Of a stretch of 64,000 nucleotides of DNA, positions 52,247 to 60,874 are shown piece by piece. The stretch is from Pseudomonas arsenicoxydans (GTDB lineage: Bacteria; Pseudomonadota; Gammaproteobacteria; Pseudomonadales; Pseudomonadaceae). The notes below the pieces were generated by a model. That model ran no database searches. It saw nothing but the letters and a program-made list of their open reading frames with translations, and was not told the origin of the DNA. The stretch's first letter is position 1. Every line of letters begins with the position of its first letter. A program made the translations under genes and the position numbers. The stretch covers positions 62,001 to 126,000 of the forward strand of contig NZ_RCZE01000012.1 of NCBI RefSeq assembly GCF_006438915.1, given 5' to 3'.

Positions 52247-53512
52247 ATGAAGCGTCGTAGCTTGATCAAGGCTTTCACACTCTCGGCAAGCATTGCCGCG
52301 ATGGGCATGACCTGGACCGTCCAGGCCGCCGAGACCATCAAGGTCGGGATTCTGCATTCGTTGTCCGGCACCATGGCGATCTCCGAAACGTCGCTCAAAG
52401 ACATGGCGTTGATGACCATCGACGAGATCAACGCCAAGGGCGGCGTCAACGGCAAGATGCTGGAACCGGTGGTGGTGGACCCGGCCTCGAACTGGCCGCT
52501 GTTCGCCGAAAAGGGCCGGCAGTTGCTGACTCAAGACAAGGTTGCGGTGGTGTTCGGTTGCTGGACGTCGGTGTCGCGTAAATCGGTGTTGCCGGTGTTC
52601 GAAGAACTCAACGGCTTGCTGTTCTACCCGGTGCAGTACGAAGGCGAAGAGATGTCGCCAAACGTGTTCTACACCGGCGCCGCGCCGAACCAGCAAGCGA
52701 TCCCCGCTGTTGAATACCTGATGAGTGAAGAGGGTGGCAGCGCCAAGCGCTACTTCCTGCTCGGCACCGACTACGTCTACCCGCGCACCACCAACAAAAT
52801 CCTGCGCTCGTTCCTGCATTCCAAAGGCGTGGCGGACAAGGACATCGAAGAGGTCTACACCCCGTTCGGCCACGCCGATTACCAGACCATCGTTGCCAAC
52901 ATCAAAAAATTCTCCGCCGGCGGCAAGACAGCCGTCATCTCGACCGTCAACGGCGACTCCAACGTGCCGTTCTATAAAGAGCTGGCCAACCAGGGTTTGA
53001 AAGCCACCGACGTTCCGGTGGTGGCTTTCTCGGTGGGTGAAGAAGAACTGCGCGGCATCGACACCAAACCGCTGGTGGGCAACCTCGCGGCGTGGAACTA
53101 CTTCGAGTCGGTCGAGAACCCGCAGAACGCGAAATTCGTCGCGGACTGGAAAGCCTACGCCAAGAAACACAACCTGCCGGGCGCCGACAAAGCGGTGACC
53201 AACGACCCGATGGAAGCCACCTACGTCGGCATTCACATGTGGGCGCAAGCGGCGGAAAAAGCCAAGTCCACCGACGTCGACAAAGTCCGCGAAGCCCTCG
53301 CCGGCCAGACCTTTGCCGCACCGTCCGGCTACACCCTGACCATGGACAAGACCAACCACCACCTGCACAAACCGGTGATGATCGGCGAGATCCAGGCCGA
53401 CGGTCAGTTCAACGTGGTGTGGCAGACCGAAGGCCCGATCCGCGCCCAGCCGTGGAGCCCGTTTATCGATGGCAACGACAAGAAGCCGGATTATGCGATG
53501 AAGAGCAACTAA
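52247..53512 (+). CDS. urtA: Urea ABC transporter substrate-binding protein UrtA
   Basis: Periplasmic urea receptor. The 421-residue protein starts with MKRRSLIKAFTLSASIAAMG, a signal with an RR pair, and ends it near VQAAETIKVG. The type I periplasmic binding fold of the branched-chain amino acid/urea group is evident: ILHSLSGTMAISETSLKDMA, VFGCWTSVSRKSVLPVFEEL, NGLLFYPVQYEGEEMSPNVF, AVEYLMSEEGGSAKRYFLLG. First gene of the urt operon behind a sigma-54 type promoter; a REPIN separates it from urtB, which may adjust relative expression. Confidence 0.97.
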   Translation: MKRRSLIKAFTLSASIAAMGMTWTVQAAETIKVGILHSLSGTMAISETSLKDMALMTIDEINAKGGVNGKMLEPVVVDPASNWPLFAEKGRQLLTQDKVAVVFGCWTSVSRKSVLPVFEELNGLLFYPVQYEGEEMSPNVFYTGAAPNQQAIPAVEYLMSEEGGSAKRYFLLGTDYVYPRTTNKILRSFLHSKGVADKDIEEVYTPFGHADYQTIVANIKKFSAGGKTAVISTVNGDSNVPFYKELANQGLKATDVPVVAFSVGEEELRGIDTKPLVGNLAAWNYFESVENPQNAKFVADWKAYAKKHNLPGADKAVTNDPMEATYVGIHMWAQAAEKAKSTDVDKVREALAGQTFAAPSGYTLTMDKTNHHLHKPVMIGEIQADGQFNVVWQTEGPIRAQPWSPFIDGNDKKPDYAMKSN

Positions 53513-53561
53513 GCCACTGGATGTCGGGCCTAACACGTCACTCGGGACCGACACATATCCC

Positions 53562-53653
53562 TGTGGGAGCGGGCTTGCTCGCGAAGACGGCGGCACATCC
53601 AACATTAATGTGACTGACACACCGCTTTCGCGAGCAAGCCCGCTCCCACATTT
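53562..53653. repeat. REPIN, composite copy 3
   Basis: Inverted REP arms with the shared inner segment of copies 1 and 2, inside the urt operon between urtA and urtB. Confidence 0.9.
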
Positions 53654-53674
53654 AGTCCGCGCAAGGCCTTACAT

Positions 53675-55177
53675 ATGCCCACCGCCCTTTACCGCTTTAT
53701 CTTTGCACTCGCGCTTTTACTGCCGATGGCCGTACAGGCCAGCGACACCGATGACTTCGTCGCCGCCAACCCAATGCAGCAAGCCAAACTGCTGGAAGCC
53801 TGGGCCGCGCAGCCCGAGCCGGCCCGTATCGAGCTGATCAACGCCCTGCAACAAGGCGAACTGAGCGTCGACGGCCAAACCAAAACCCTGCGCCTGAATA
53901 ACCGCCTGCGCGGCCTGATCGACACCGCGCTGGCCAGCCATCAACTGCTCGCCGTCGACCCAAAAACCCGTGTGGCCGCCGCGCAGCAACTGCAGAAAAG
54001 CGCCAAACCCGCACAGCTTAAATTCCTCGACCAGCAACTGGCCGGCGAAAAAGACGACAGCGTCCACGCCGCCCTCAGCCTCGCGCTGGCCAATCTGCAA
54101 CTGGTCGACACCGACCCCGCCGTGCGCCTCGCCGCGGTGCGTTTGCTCGGTGAAACCGGCGACCCACTCGCCCGCACCCGCCTCGAAAGTTTGCTGGAGC
54201 CGGGCGTCGAAGCCGACACCGCCGTGCGCACCGCTGCCGAAACCAGCCTCGCCCAAGTCAAACGCAAACTGTTGATCGGCGAGTTGCTCGGCCAGGCCTT
54301 CAGCGGCATGTCGCTCGGCTCGATCCTGCTGCTCGCCGCCCTCGGACTGGCGATCACTTTCGGCCTGCTCGGTGTGATCAACATGGCCCACGGCGAGATG
54401 CTGATGCTCGGCGCGTACTCGACGTACGTGGTGCAGATGATGTTCCAGCGCTACGCCCCGCAAGCCATCGAGTTCTACCCGCTGCTCGCGTTGCCGGTAG
54501 CGTTTTTCGTCACCGCCGCCATCGGCATGGCGCTGGAGCGCACGGTGATTCGTCACCTCTACGGCCGCCCATTGGAAACCTTGCTCGCCACCTGGGGCAT
54601 CAGTTTGATGTTGATTCAGCTGGTGCGCCTGGTGTTCGGTGCGCAAAACGTTGAAGTGGCCAACCCGGCGTGGTTGTCAGGCGGGATTCAGGTGCTGCCC
54701 AACCTCGTGCTGCCGTACAACCGCATCGTGATCATCGCGTTTGCGCTGTTCGTGGTGGTGCTGACCTGGCTGCTGCTGAACAAGACCCGCCTGGGCCTGA
54801 ACGTGCGCGCCGTCACCCAGAACCGCAACATGGCCGCCTGCTGCGGCGTGCCGACCGGGCGCGTGGACATGCTCGCCTTCGGCCTCGGCTCGGGCATCGC
54901 CGGCCTCGGTGGCGTGGCACTGAGCCAGATCGGCAACGTCGGCCCGGACCTCGGCCAGAGCTACATCATCGACTCGTTCCTGGTGGTCGTACTCGGCGGT
55001 GTCGGCCAGTTGGCCGGTAGCGTGCTCGCCGCGTTCGGCCTCGGTATCGCCAACAAAATTCTCGAACCGCAGATCGGCGCCGTGCTCGGCAAGATCCTGA
55101 TCCTCGCGCTGATCATTCTGTTCATCCAGAAGCGTCCGCAAGGCCTCTTCGCACTGAAAGGACGGGTGATCGACTGA
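53675..55177 (+). CDS. urtB: Urea ABC transporter permease UrtB
   Basis: LivH-like inner membrane permease. The 500-residue protein has a signal peptide (LYRFIFALALLLPMAVQA), an N-terminal periplasmic helical-repeat extension of about 180 residues (HEAT-like, for example AAVRLLGETGDPLARTRLES), and then eight or so membrane helices with the family features LGVINMAHGEMLMLGAYSTY and SFLVVVLGGVGQLAGSVLAA. Extension plus permease is typical for UrtB. Its stop overlaps the urtC ATG (TGATG). Confidence 0.96.
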   Translation: MPTALYRFIFALALLLPMAVQASDTDDFVAANPMQQAKLLEAWAAQPEPARIELINALQQGELSVDGQTKTLRLNNRLRGLIDTALASHQLLAVDPKTRVAAAQQLQKSAKPAQLKFLDQQLAGEKDDSVHAALSLALANLQLVDTDPAVRLAAVRLLGETGDPLARTRLESLLEPGVEADTAVRTAAETSLAQVKRKLLIGELLGQAFSGMSLGSILLLAALGLAITFGLLGVINMAHGEMLMLGAYSTYVVQMMFQRYAPQAIEFYPLLALPVAFFVTAAIGMALERTVIRHLYGRPLETLLATWGISLMLIQLVRLVFGAQNVEVANPAWLSGGIQVLPNLVLPYNRIVIIAFALFVVVLTWLLLNKTRLGLNVRAVTQNRNMAACCGVPTGRVDMLAFGLGSGIAGLGGVALSQIGNVGPDLGQSYIIDSFLVVVLGGVGQLAGSVLAAFGLGIANKILEPQIGAVLGKILILALIILFIQKRPQGLFALKGRVID

Positions 55178-56256
55178 TGAACCAGCCCCTGCTCGTTACC
55201 GCTACCCAAAAAGCCGGCCCAAAAATCACGATCGCAGTGGGCGCGGTGATTCTCGCGCTGCTGCTGGCGTTGCCGCTGCTGTCGCTGTTATCGCCGATCA
55301 GTGTGTTTCACGTCTCGGCCTACACCCTGACGCTGGTCGGCAAGATTCTGTGCTACGCCATCGTCGCTCTGGCGCTGGATCTGGTCTGGGGATACGCCGG
55401 TCTGCTGTCCCTAGGTCACGGTCTGTTCTTCGCCCTCGGCGGTTACGCGATGGGCATGTACTTGATGCGCCAGGCCTCGGGCGATGGCTTGCCGGCGTTC
55501 ATGACCTTCCTGTCGTGGACCGAATTGCCGTGGTACTGGACCGGCACCAGTAGCTTCCTCTGGGCCATGTGCCTGGTGGTATTGGCGCCGGGATTGCTGG
55601 CGTTGGTGTTCGGCTTCTTCGCCTTTCGCTCGCGGATCAAGGGCGTGTATTTCTCGATCATGACCCAGGCGCTGACCTTTGCCGGGATGCTGTTGTTCTT
55701 CCGCAATGAGACCGGGTTTGGTGGCAACAACGGCTTCACTAACTTCCGCACCATTCTCGGTTTCGGCATCACTGAACCTGGCACCCGCGCCGTGCTGTTT
55801 TTCGCCACGGTGGTGTTGCTGGTGGCAAGCCTGTTCATCGGCTGGCGTCTGGCGCAGAGCAAGTTCGGTCGGGTGCTGACCGCGCTGCGTGATGCGGAAA
55901 ATCGCCTGATGTTCTGCGGCTACGACCCGCGCGGTTTCAAGCTGTTTGTCTGGGTGTTGAGCGCGGTGTTGTGCGGCCTGGCCGGGGCGTTGTACGTGCC
56001 GCAAGTCGGGATCATCAACCCGAGCGAAATGTCGCCGACCAACTCGATTGAAGCGGCGGTCTGGGTGGCCCTTGGTGGTCGCGGCACCTTGATCGGCCCG
56101 CTGCTCGGCGCCGGCGTGGTCAACGGCATGAAGAGCTGGTTCACCGTGGCGTTCCCGGAATACTGGCTGTTTTTCCTCGGCGCCTTGTTCATCGTCGTGA
56201 CCTTGTACTTGCCTAAAGGCGTGATCGGCCTGCTGAAAAAAAGAGGTGAACAATGA
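55177..56256 (+). CDS. urtC: Urea ABC transporter permease UrtC
   Basis: LivM-like permease partner of UrtB. The 359-residue protein has about nine membrane helices and the signatures DLVWGYAGLLSLGHGLFFAL, GYAMGMYLMRQ and FRSRIKGVYFSIMTQALTF, followed by NNGFTNFRTILGF and SIEAAVWVALGGRGTLIGPL. The Asn/Gly-rich loop of this subfamily (NETGFGGNNGFT) is present. It overlaps urtD by ATGA. Confidence 0.96.
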   Translation: MNQPLLVTATQKAGPKITIAVGAVILALLLALPLLSLLSPISVFHVSAYTLTLVGKILCYAIVALALDLVWGYAGLLSLGHGLFFALGGYAMGMYLMRQASGDGLPAFMTFLSWTELPWYWTGTSSFLWAMCLVVLAPGLLALVFGFFAFRSRIKGVYFSIMTQALTFAGMLLFFRNETGFGGNNGFTNFRTILGFGITEPGTRAVLFFATVVLLVASLFIGWRLAQSKFGRVLTALRDAENRLMFCGYDPRGFKLFVWVLSAVLCGLAGALYVPQVGIINPSEMSPTNSIEAAVWVALGGRGTLIGPLLGAGVVNGMKSWFTVAFPEYWLFFLGALFIVVTLYLPKGVIGLLKKRGEQ

Positions 56257-57122
56257 GAGTCACAGCGACGGCGGAATTCATGCTCGAACCGGCCTTTTTC
56301 CCTGTGGAGCCGAATAAAGACGCCGGCACCAGCCGCGACGCCATCAGTCACGGCCAACGCGTCGGCCCCGGCCTCGACACCCGCCACGGCACGATCCTGA
56401 CTCTGGAAGACATCAGCGTCAGCTTCGATGGCTTCCGGGCGCTGAACAATCTGAACCTGTACATCGGCGTCGGCGAATTGCGCTGCATCATCGGCCCCAA
56501 TGGCGCGGGCAAGACCACGTTGATGGACGTGATCACCGGCAAGACTCGCCCGAGCCACGGCAAGGCCTGGTTCGGTGAAACGCTGGATTTGACGCAAATG
56601 AGCGAAGTGCAGATCGCCCAGGCCGGTATCGGCCGCAAGTTTCAGAAGCCGACGGTGTTCGAAGCGTTGAGCGTGTTTGAGAACCTGGAGCTGGCGCAGA
56701 AAACCGACAAGTCGGTGTGGGCCAGCCTGCGGGCGCGCCTGACTGGTGAGCAGAAAGATCGCATCACTGACGTGCTGGAAACCATTCGCCTGACCACGTC
56801 GGTCAATCGGCCGGCGGGGTTGTTGTCCCACGGTCAGAAGCAGTTTCTGGAGATCGGCATGCTGCTGATGCAAGACCCGCAACTGCTGCTGCTCGACGAG
56901 CCGGTGGCGGGCATGACTGACGCTGAAACCGAATTTACCGCTGAACTGTTCAAGAGCCTGGCCGGCAAGCATTCGTTGATGGTGGTGGAACACGACATGG
57001 GGTTTGTCGGTTCGATTGCCGACCACGTCACCGTGTTGCATCAGGGCAGCGTGCTGGCGGAAGGGTCACTGGAACAGGTGCAGGAGAATGAGCGGGTGAT
57101 TGAGGTGTACCTCGGTCGCTGA
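56253..57122 (+). CDS. urtD: Urea ABC transporter ATP-binding protein UrtD
   Basis: LivG-like ATPase. The 289-residue protein has an N-terminal extension of about 45 residues before LTLEDISVSFDGFRALNNLN, then Walker A GPNGAGKTTLMDVITG, a LivG-like insert, a variant signature LSHGQKQFLEIGML in place of LSGGQ, Walker B LLLLDEPVAGMTD and switch histidine VVEHDMGFVGSIA. The LSHGQ variant is usual for UrtD. ATG 56253 overlaps the urtC stop. Confidence 0.95.
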   Translation: MRVTATAEFMLEPAFFPVEPNKDAGTSRDAISHGQRVGPGLDTRHGTILTLEDISVSFDGFRALNNLNLYIGVGELRCIIGPNGAGKTTLMDVITGKTRPSHGKAWFGETLDLTQMSEVQIAQAGIGRKFQKPTVFEALSVFENLELAQKTDKSVWASLRARLTGEQKDRITDVLETIRLTTSVNRPAGLLSHGQKQFLEIGMLLMQDPQLLLLDEPVAGMTDAETEFTAELFKSLAGKHSLMVVEHDMGFVGSIADHVTVLHQGSVLAEGSLEQVQENERVIEVYLGR

Positions 57123-57142
57123 GAGCTGCGAACACCTATCCA

Positions 57143-57250
57143 ATGTGGGAGCGGGCTTGCTCGCGAATGCGGGGTATCAGTCGACGGATATGTTGAATGT
57201 CAGTCCGCTTTCGCGAGCAAGTCGAATCGTCGCACCGCCGCTCCCACATT
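57143..57250. repeat. REPIN with an insertion in the right arm
   Basis: Left arm is a standard REP (GTGGGAGCGGGCTTGCTCGC). The right arm is interrupted: TCGCGAGCAAG, then TCGAATCGTCGCACCGC, then CGCTCCCACATT. The 41 bases 57210-57250 are identical to 60725-60765. It separates urtD from urtE. Confidence 0.88.
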
Positions 57251-57271
57251 AGGGTTGAGGAGAATTTAAGA

Positions 57272-57970
57272 ATGCTGCAAGTCGACAAGCTGCACCAGTA
57301 CTACGGCGGTAGCCACATCCTGCGCGGCCTGACGTTTGACGTGAAGGTCGGCGAAGTCACCTGCCTGCTCGGGCGCAACGGCGTCGGCAAAACCACCCTG
57401 CTCAAATGCCTGATGGGCTTGCTGCCGGCCAAGGAAGGCGCGGTGAACTGGGAAGGCAAACCGATCACCGCGTTCAAGCCACACCAGCGCGTTCATGCCG
57501 GGATCGCCTATGTGCCGCAGGGCCGCGAGATTTTCGCTCGACTGACCGTCGAAGAAAATTTGCTGATGGGCCTGTCACGCTTCCCCGGCAGCGAAGCCAA
57601 GGAAGTCCCGGCGTTCATCTACGAGCTGTTCCCGGTGCTGCTGCAAATGAAGCAACGGCGCGGCGGTGACTTGTCGGGCGGCCAACAACAGCAACTGGCA
57701 ATCGGCCGTGCGCTGGCCAGCCGTCCTCGCCTGTTGATCCTCGATGAACCCACCGAAGGTATCCAGCCGTCGGTGATCAAGGAGATCGGCGCGGTGATCA
57801 AGAAGCTCGCGGCCCGCGGTGATATGGCGATTCTGCTGGTGGAGCAGTTCTACGATTTCGCCGCCGAACTGGCCGATCAATACCTGGTGATGTCCCGGGG
57901 TGAGATCGTGCAGCAAGGTCGCGGTGAAAACATGGAAGCCGAAGGTGTGCGCGGTCTAGTCACGATATAA
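57272..57970 (+). CDS. urtE: Urea ABC transporter ATP-binding protein UrtE
   Basis: LivF-like ATPase. From ATG 57272 with GAGGAGAATTTAAG upstream it is 232 residues; a longer frame from 57197 lies in the REPIN. It shows LHQYYGGSHILRGLTFDVKV, Walker A GRNGVGKTTLLKCLMG, VPQGREIFARLTVEENLLMG, signature DLSGGQQQQLAIGRALAS, Walker B LLILDEPTEGIQPS and the switch region ILLVEQFYDFA. Last gene of the importer, 43 bases before ureD. Confidence 0.96.
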   Translation: MLQVDKLHQYYGGSHILRGLTFDVKVGEVTCLLGRNGVGKTTLLKCLMGLLPAKEGAVNWEGKPITAFKPHQRVHAGIAYVPQGREIFARLTVEENLLMGLSRFPGSEAKEVPAFIYELFPVLLQMKQRRGGDLSGGQQQQLAIGRALASRPRLLILDEPTEGIQPSVIKEIGAVIKKLAARGDMAILLVEQFYDFAAELADQYLVMSRGEIVQQGRGENMEAEGVRGLVTI

Positions 57971-58012
57971 GGCTACGATCTAACCTGTAGCGTCCTAACG
58001 ATAATTAAAAAT

Positions 58013-58852
58013 ATGAATCTACCGCTTCCTACTGTCCTGTTTACCCCGAGCTGGCACGCCGAGCTGGAGCTGGGCTACGCCCGCTTCGGCGAGAGCACGC
58101 GCCCGGTCCAGCGCCGCCACAAAGGCCCGCTGCGGGTGCAGAAGCATCTGTATGCCGAAGGCCCCGAGGTCTGCCAGCACATCATCGTTCACCCGCCGGG
58201 CGGAATTGCCGGTGGTGATCGGCTGGACATTTCGGCCAGTGTCGGCACGCATGCCTGGGCGCAAATCACCAGCCCAGGCGCGGCCAAGTGGTATCGCGCG
58301 GCAGGCCCGGCCTACCAGCAACTGGATCTGAAAGTAGCGGCTGGCGGAACGCTGGAATGGTTGCCGCAAGAGACGATTATCTTCAGCGATGCGCAGGCTC
58401 AGCTGAGCACCTCAATTGAGCTGGAAGGTGATGCGCGGTTGTTCTACTGGGACGTTGTGGCGCTGGGCCGTCCGGCCAGTGGCGAGCGCTTTGACCTCGG
58501 GCATTTTCAGGCGCGGCTGGACATTCGCCGCGACGGCCAGTTGCTCTGGCACGAACGCCAGCGCATTGTCGGGAATGACGGGTTGCTGGATTCGCCGATT
58601 GGTCTGGACGGGCAACCGGTGTTTGCGACGTTGCTGGTCACCGGGGAGATCGACAGTGAACGGCTGGAAGCCTGTCGGTCGCTGCCCAATGCCGTGCGTG
58701 GGGATTTGACTCAATTACCGGGGCTGTTGGTGGCCCGGTGCCTGGCCAGTGAAGCGCTGTTGGCGCGCGGCTGGTTGATTGATTTATGGCGATTGCTCAG
58801 GCCGGCATTGCTGGGCCGGGAAGCAGTCCCACCGAGAATATGGAGCACCTGA
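58013..58852 (+). CDS. ureD: Urease accessory protein UreD
   Basis: Part of the UreDFG chaperone complex that delivers nickel to apo-urease. The 279-residue protein has the family landmarks RRHKGPLRVQKHLYAEG, IIVHPPGGIAGGDRLDI, ITSPGAAKWYRA and GTLEWLPQETIIFSDAQAQL. ATG 58013 has no strong ribosome site (AATTAAAAAT upstream). ureF and ureG must be elsewhere in the genome. Confidence 0.95.
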   Translation: MNLPLPTVLFTPSWHAELELGYARFGESTRPVQRRHKGPLRVQKHLYAEGPEVCQHIIVHPPGGIAGGDRLDISASVGTHAWAQITSPGAAKWYRAAGPAYQQLDLKVAAGGTLEWLPQETIIFSDAQAQLSTSIELEGDARLFYWDVVALGRPASGERFDLGHFQARLDIRRDGQLLWHERQRIVGNDGLLDSPIGLDGQPVFATLLVTGEIDSERLEACRSLPNAVRGDLTQLPGLLVARCLASEALLARGWLIDLWRLLRPALLGREAVPPRIWST

Positions 58853-58863
58853 AACACAATTCA

Positions 58864-58954
58864 AATGTGGGAGCGGGCTTGCTCGCGAATGCGGTGTGTC
58901 ATTCAAAATTGATGTGACTGACCCAGCGCATTCGCCAGCAAGCCCGCTCCCACA
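58864..58954. repeat. REPIN between ureD and ureA
   Basis: Left arm GTGGGAGCGGGCTTGCTCGC, right arm TTCGCCAGCAAGCCCGCTCC (one G to C change in the usual GCGAGC). The inner segment is a diverged form of that in the composite REPINs (GATGTGACTGAC is retained). Confidence 0.88.
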
Positions 58955-59011
58955 AGGGGTTTTGTGTTTACAGGTTCAAATACTTTTTATCTGCCCAGAT
59001 GGATTCCAACG

Positions 59012-59314
59012 ATGGACCTGACACCACGCGAAAAAGACAAGCTGCTGATCTTCACCGCCGGCCTCGTGGCCGAGCGGCGTTTGGCGCGCGGCGTGAAACT
59101 CAATTACCCGGAAGCCATGGCCTACATCTCCGCCGCCCTGCTCGAAGGCGCGCGTGATGGCCAGACAGTGGCCGACTTGATGCACTTCGGCACCACGCTG
59201 CTGACCCGCGAACACGTCATGGAAGGCATCCCGGAAATGATCCCGGAGATCCAGGTGGAAGCGACGTTCCCCGACGGCACCAAACTGGTCACCGTCCACC
59301 AACCCATCGCCTGA
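59012..59314 (+). CDS. ureA: Urease gamma subunit UreA
   Basis: Small structural subunit of nickel urease. From ATG 59012 it is 100 residues, the exact family length. Conserved sequence: MDLTPREKDKLLIFTAGLVA, RRLARGVKLNYPEAMAYISA, LMHFGTTLLTREHVMEGIPE and EVEATFPDGTKLVTVHQPI-type ending. A start at 58964 would run into the REPIN and is rejected. Confidence 0.98.
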   Translation: MDLTPREKDKLLIFTAGLVAERRLARGVKLNYPEAMAYISAALLEGARDGQTVADLMHFGTTLLTREHVMEGIPEMIPEIQVEATFPDGTKLVTVHQPIA

Positions 59315-59323
59315 GGAGCCGCC

Positions 59324-59857
59324 ATGACTTTTCACATCCGTGACGCGGTCCATGCCGACTTGCCGGCGGTGCGCGACATCTACAACGACGCCGTGCTCAA
59401 CACCACGGCGATCTGGAATGAACAGGCCGTTGATCTCGGCAATCGCCAGGCCTGGTTCAGCGCCCGGCAAGCCCAGGGTTATCCGATTCTGGTGATCGTC
59501 GACGGTGAGAACAACGTGCTGGGCTACGCTTCATTTGGTGACTGGCGGCCGTTCGATGGTTTCCGCCACACCGTCGAGCACTCGGTGTACGTGCGCAGCG
59601 ACCAGCGCGGCAATGGCCTCGGCCCGCAACTGATGACGGTGCTGATCGAACGCGCCAAAGGTTGCGACAAGCACGTGATGGTCGCCGCCATCGAAAGCGG
59701 TAACGCCGCTTCCATTCGCCTGCATGAACGAGCCGGGTTCGTTACCACCGGGCAAATGCCCCAAGTGGGCACCAAGTTCGGTCGCTGGCTGGACCTGACC
59801 TTCATGCAACTGACCCTCAATCCTGGCGCGGAGCCGCCTGTCGCCAGCAAGGAGTAA
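59324..59857 (+). CDS. GNAT N-acetyltransferase (phosphinothricin/methionine sulfoximine type)
   Basis: Predicted to acetylate small amino-acid analogues such as methionine sulfoximine or phosphinothricin. The 177-residue protein matches the PAT/YwnH branch: IRDAVHADLPAVRDIYNDAV, GYASFGDWRPFDGFRHTVEH, the acetyl-CoA loop RSDQRGNGLGPQLM and VAAIESGNAASIRLHERAGF. It sits between ureA and ureB, nine bases after ureA, as in P. aeruginosa (PA4866). Glutamine-synthetase inhibitor resistance would link it loosely to nitrogen use, which is inference. Confidence 0.92.
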   Translation: MTFHIRDAVHADLPAVRDIYNDAVLNTTAIWNEQAVDLGNRQAWFSARQAQGYPILVIVDGENNVLGYASFGDWRPFDGFRHTVEHSVYVRSDQRGNGLGPQLMTVLIERAKGCDKHVMVAAIESGNAASIRLHERAGFVTTGQMPQVGTKFGRWLDLTFMQLTLNPGAEPPVASKE

Positions 59858-59863
59858 CGCCCG

Positions 59864-60397
59864 ATGAACGCCGCCCAACTGCGACGCGTCAATGTTGAAA
59901 GCTTTGCGCACTACCGCCAGGGTTTGATTGATTTGCTGCTCGACGCCGTGGGTTATGGCGCCAGCGTCGGCTTTATGGCCAATCTGGACGCGACCCAGGC
60001 CCGCGTCTATTTCGATGAAGTCCAGGAGAACCTGAACAAGGGCAACGTGCTGCTGTGGGTGGTGGTTCGCGACGAACAAGTGGAAGCCAGTGTGCAACTG
60101 ACCCTGTGCCAGAAAGCCAACGGCCTGAACCGCGCCGAAGTGCAAAAACTGCTGGTGCGTGAACACGCGCGTCGTCGCGGTCTGGGGCAACAGTTGATGA
60201 GCGCTCTGGAACAGGCCGCGCTCCAGCACAAGCGCGGCATGCTTTTCCTCGACACCGAGGCCGGCTCCCCCGCCGAAGATTTCTACAAGGCATTGGGTTA
60301 CATCCGGGCGGGCGAGATCCCCGACTACGCCTGCGACCCGAGTGGGCGCTACAAACCGACTGCGCTCTATTACAAGATTCTGCAAGGAGCCCATTGA
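59864..60397 (+). CDS. GNAT family N-acetyltransferase
   Basis: Second acetyltransferase inside the urease operon, substrate unknown. The 177-residue protein has the GNAT core: VRDEQVEASVQLTLCQKANG as strands 2-3, REHARRRGLGQQLMSALEQA as the acetyl-CoA motif, and LFLDTEAGSPAEDFYKALGY as the C-terminal motif. It is not closely similar to the preceding GNAT, so the pair is not a recent duplication. Its stop overlaps the ureB start. Confidence 0.92.
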   Translation: MNAAQLRRVNVESFAHYRQGLIDLLLDAVGYGASVGFMANLDATQARVYFDEVQENLNKGNVLLWVVVRDEQVEASVQLTLCQKANGLNRAEVQKLLVREHARRRGLGQQLMSALEQAALQHKRGMLFLDTEAGSPAEDFYKALGYIRAGEIPDYACDPSGRYKPTALYYKILQGAH

Positions 60398-60702
60398 TGA
60401 TTCCCGGTGAATACCAGATCCAGCCCGGCGACATCGAACTCAACGTTGACCGCCGCACGGTCAGCCTGAAAGTGGCCAACAGCGGCGACCGGCCGATCCA
60501 GGTCGGCTCGCATTACCACTTTTTCGAAACCAACGACGCCCTGACCTTCGACCGCGCCGCCAGCCGCGGCATGCGCCTGAACATCCCGGCCGGTACCGCC
60601 GTGCGCTTCGAGCCGGGGCAAAGTCGGGAAGTTGAGCTTGTCGACCTGGCCGGGCATCGCCGGGTGTTCGGGTTTGCCGGGCGGATCATGGGTGATCTGT
60701 AA
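60397..60702 (+). CDS. ureB: Urease beta subunit UreB
   Basis: Structural subunit of urease. From ATG 60397, with AAGGAGC upstream and TGATG overlap with the GNAT stop, it is 101 residues. An in-frame TTG at 60394 adds one residue. Conserved: MIPGEYQIQPGDIELN-type start, VANSGDRPIQVGSHYHFFET, RLNIPAGTAVRFEPGQSREV and GFAGRIMGDL end. Confidence 0.97.
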   Translation: MIPGEYQIQPGDIELNVDRRTVSLKVANSGDRPIQVGSHYHFFETNDALTFDRAASRGMRLNIPAGTAVRFEPGQSREVELVDLAGHRRVFGFAGRIMGDL

Positions 60703-60721
60703 CTGCGGTGTCTGCACTGGC

Positions 60722-60822
60722 CCCTTCGCGAGCAAGTCGAATCGTCGCACCGCCGCTCCCACATTGAACCGTGTTTCTTCAATTGGAATGCGGACGAATG
60801 TGGGAGCGGGCTTGCTCGCGAA
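60722..60822. repeat. REPIN with the same arm insertion as at 57143
   Basis: The left arm (60725-60765) carries the insertion TCGAATCGTCGCACCGC within the REP sequence and is identical over 41 bases to 57210-57250. The right arm is a normal REP (GTGGGAGCGGGCTTGCTCGC). It lies between ureB and ureC. Confidence 0.88.
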
Positions 60823-60874
60823 TCTGTGAGCGAAGCGAACAGTCTCAAAAACAATTGAATCTCAAGGCGTACAC

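Noticed and set aside
52223..53620. 465-codon minus-strand frame opposite urtA
   Set aside because: Shadow of urtA; it also runs through REP sequence at its start.
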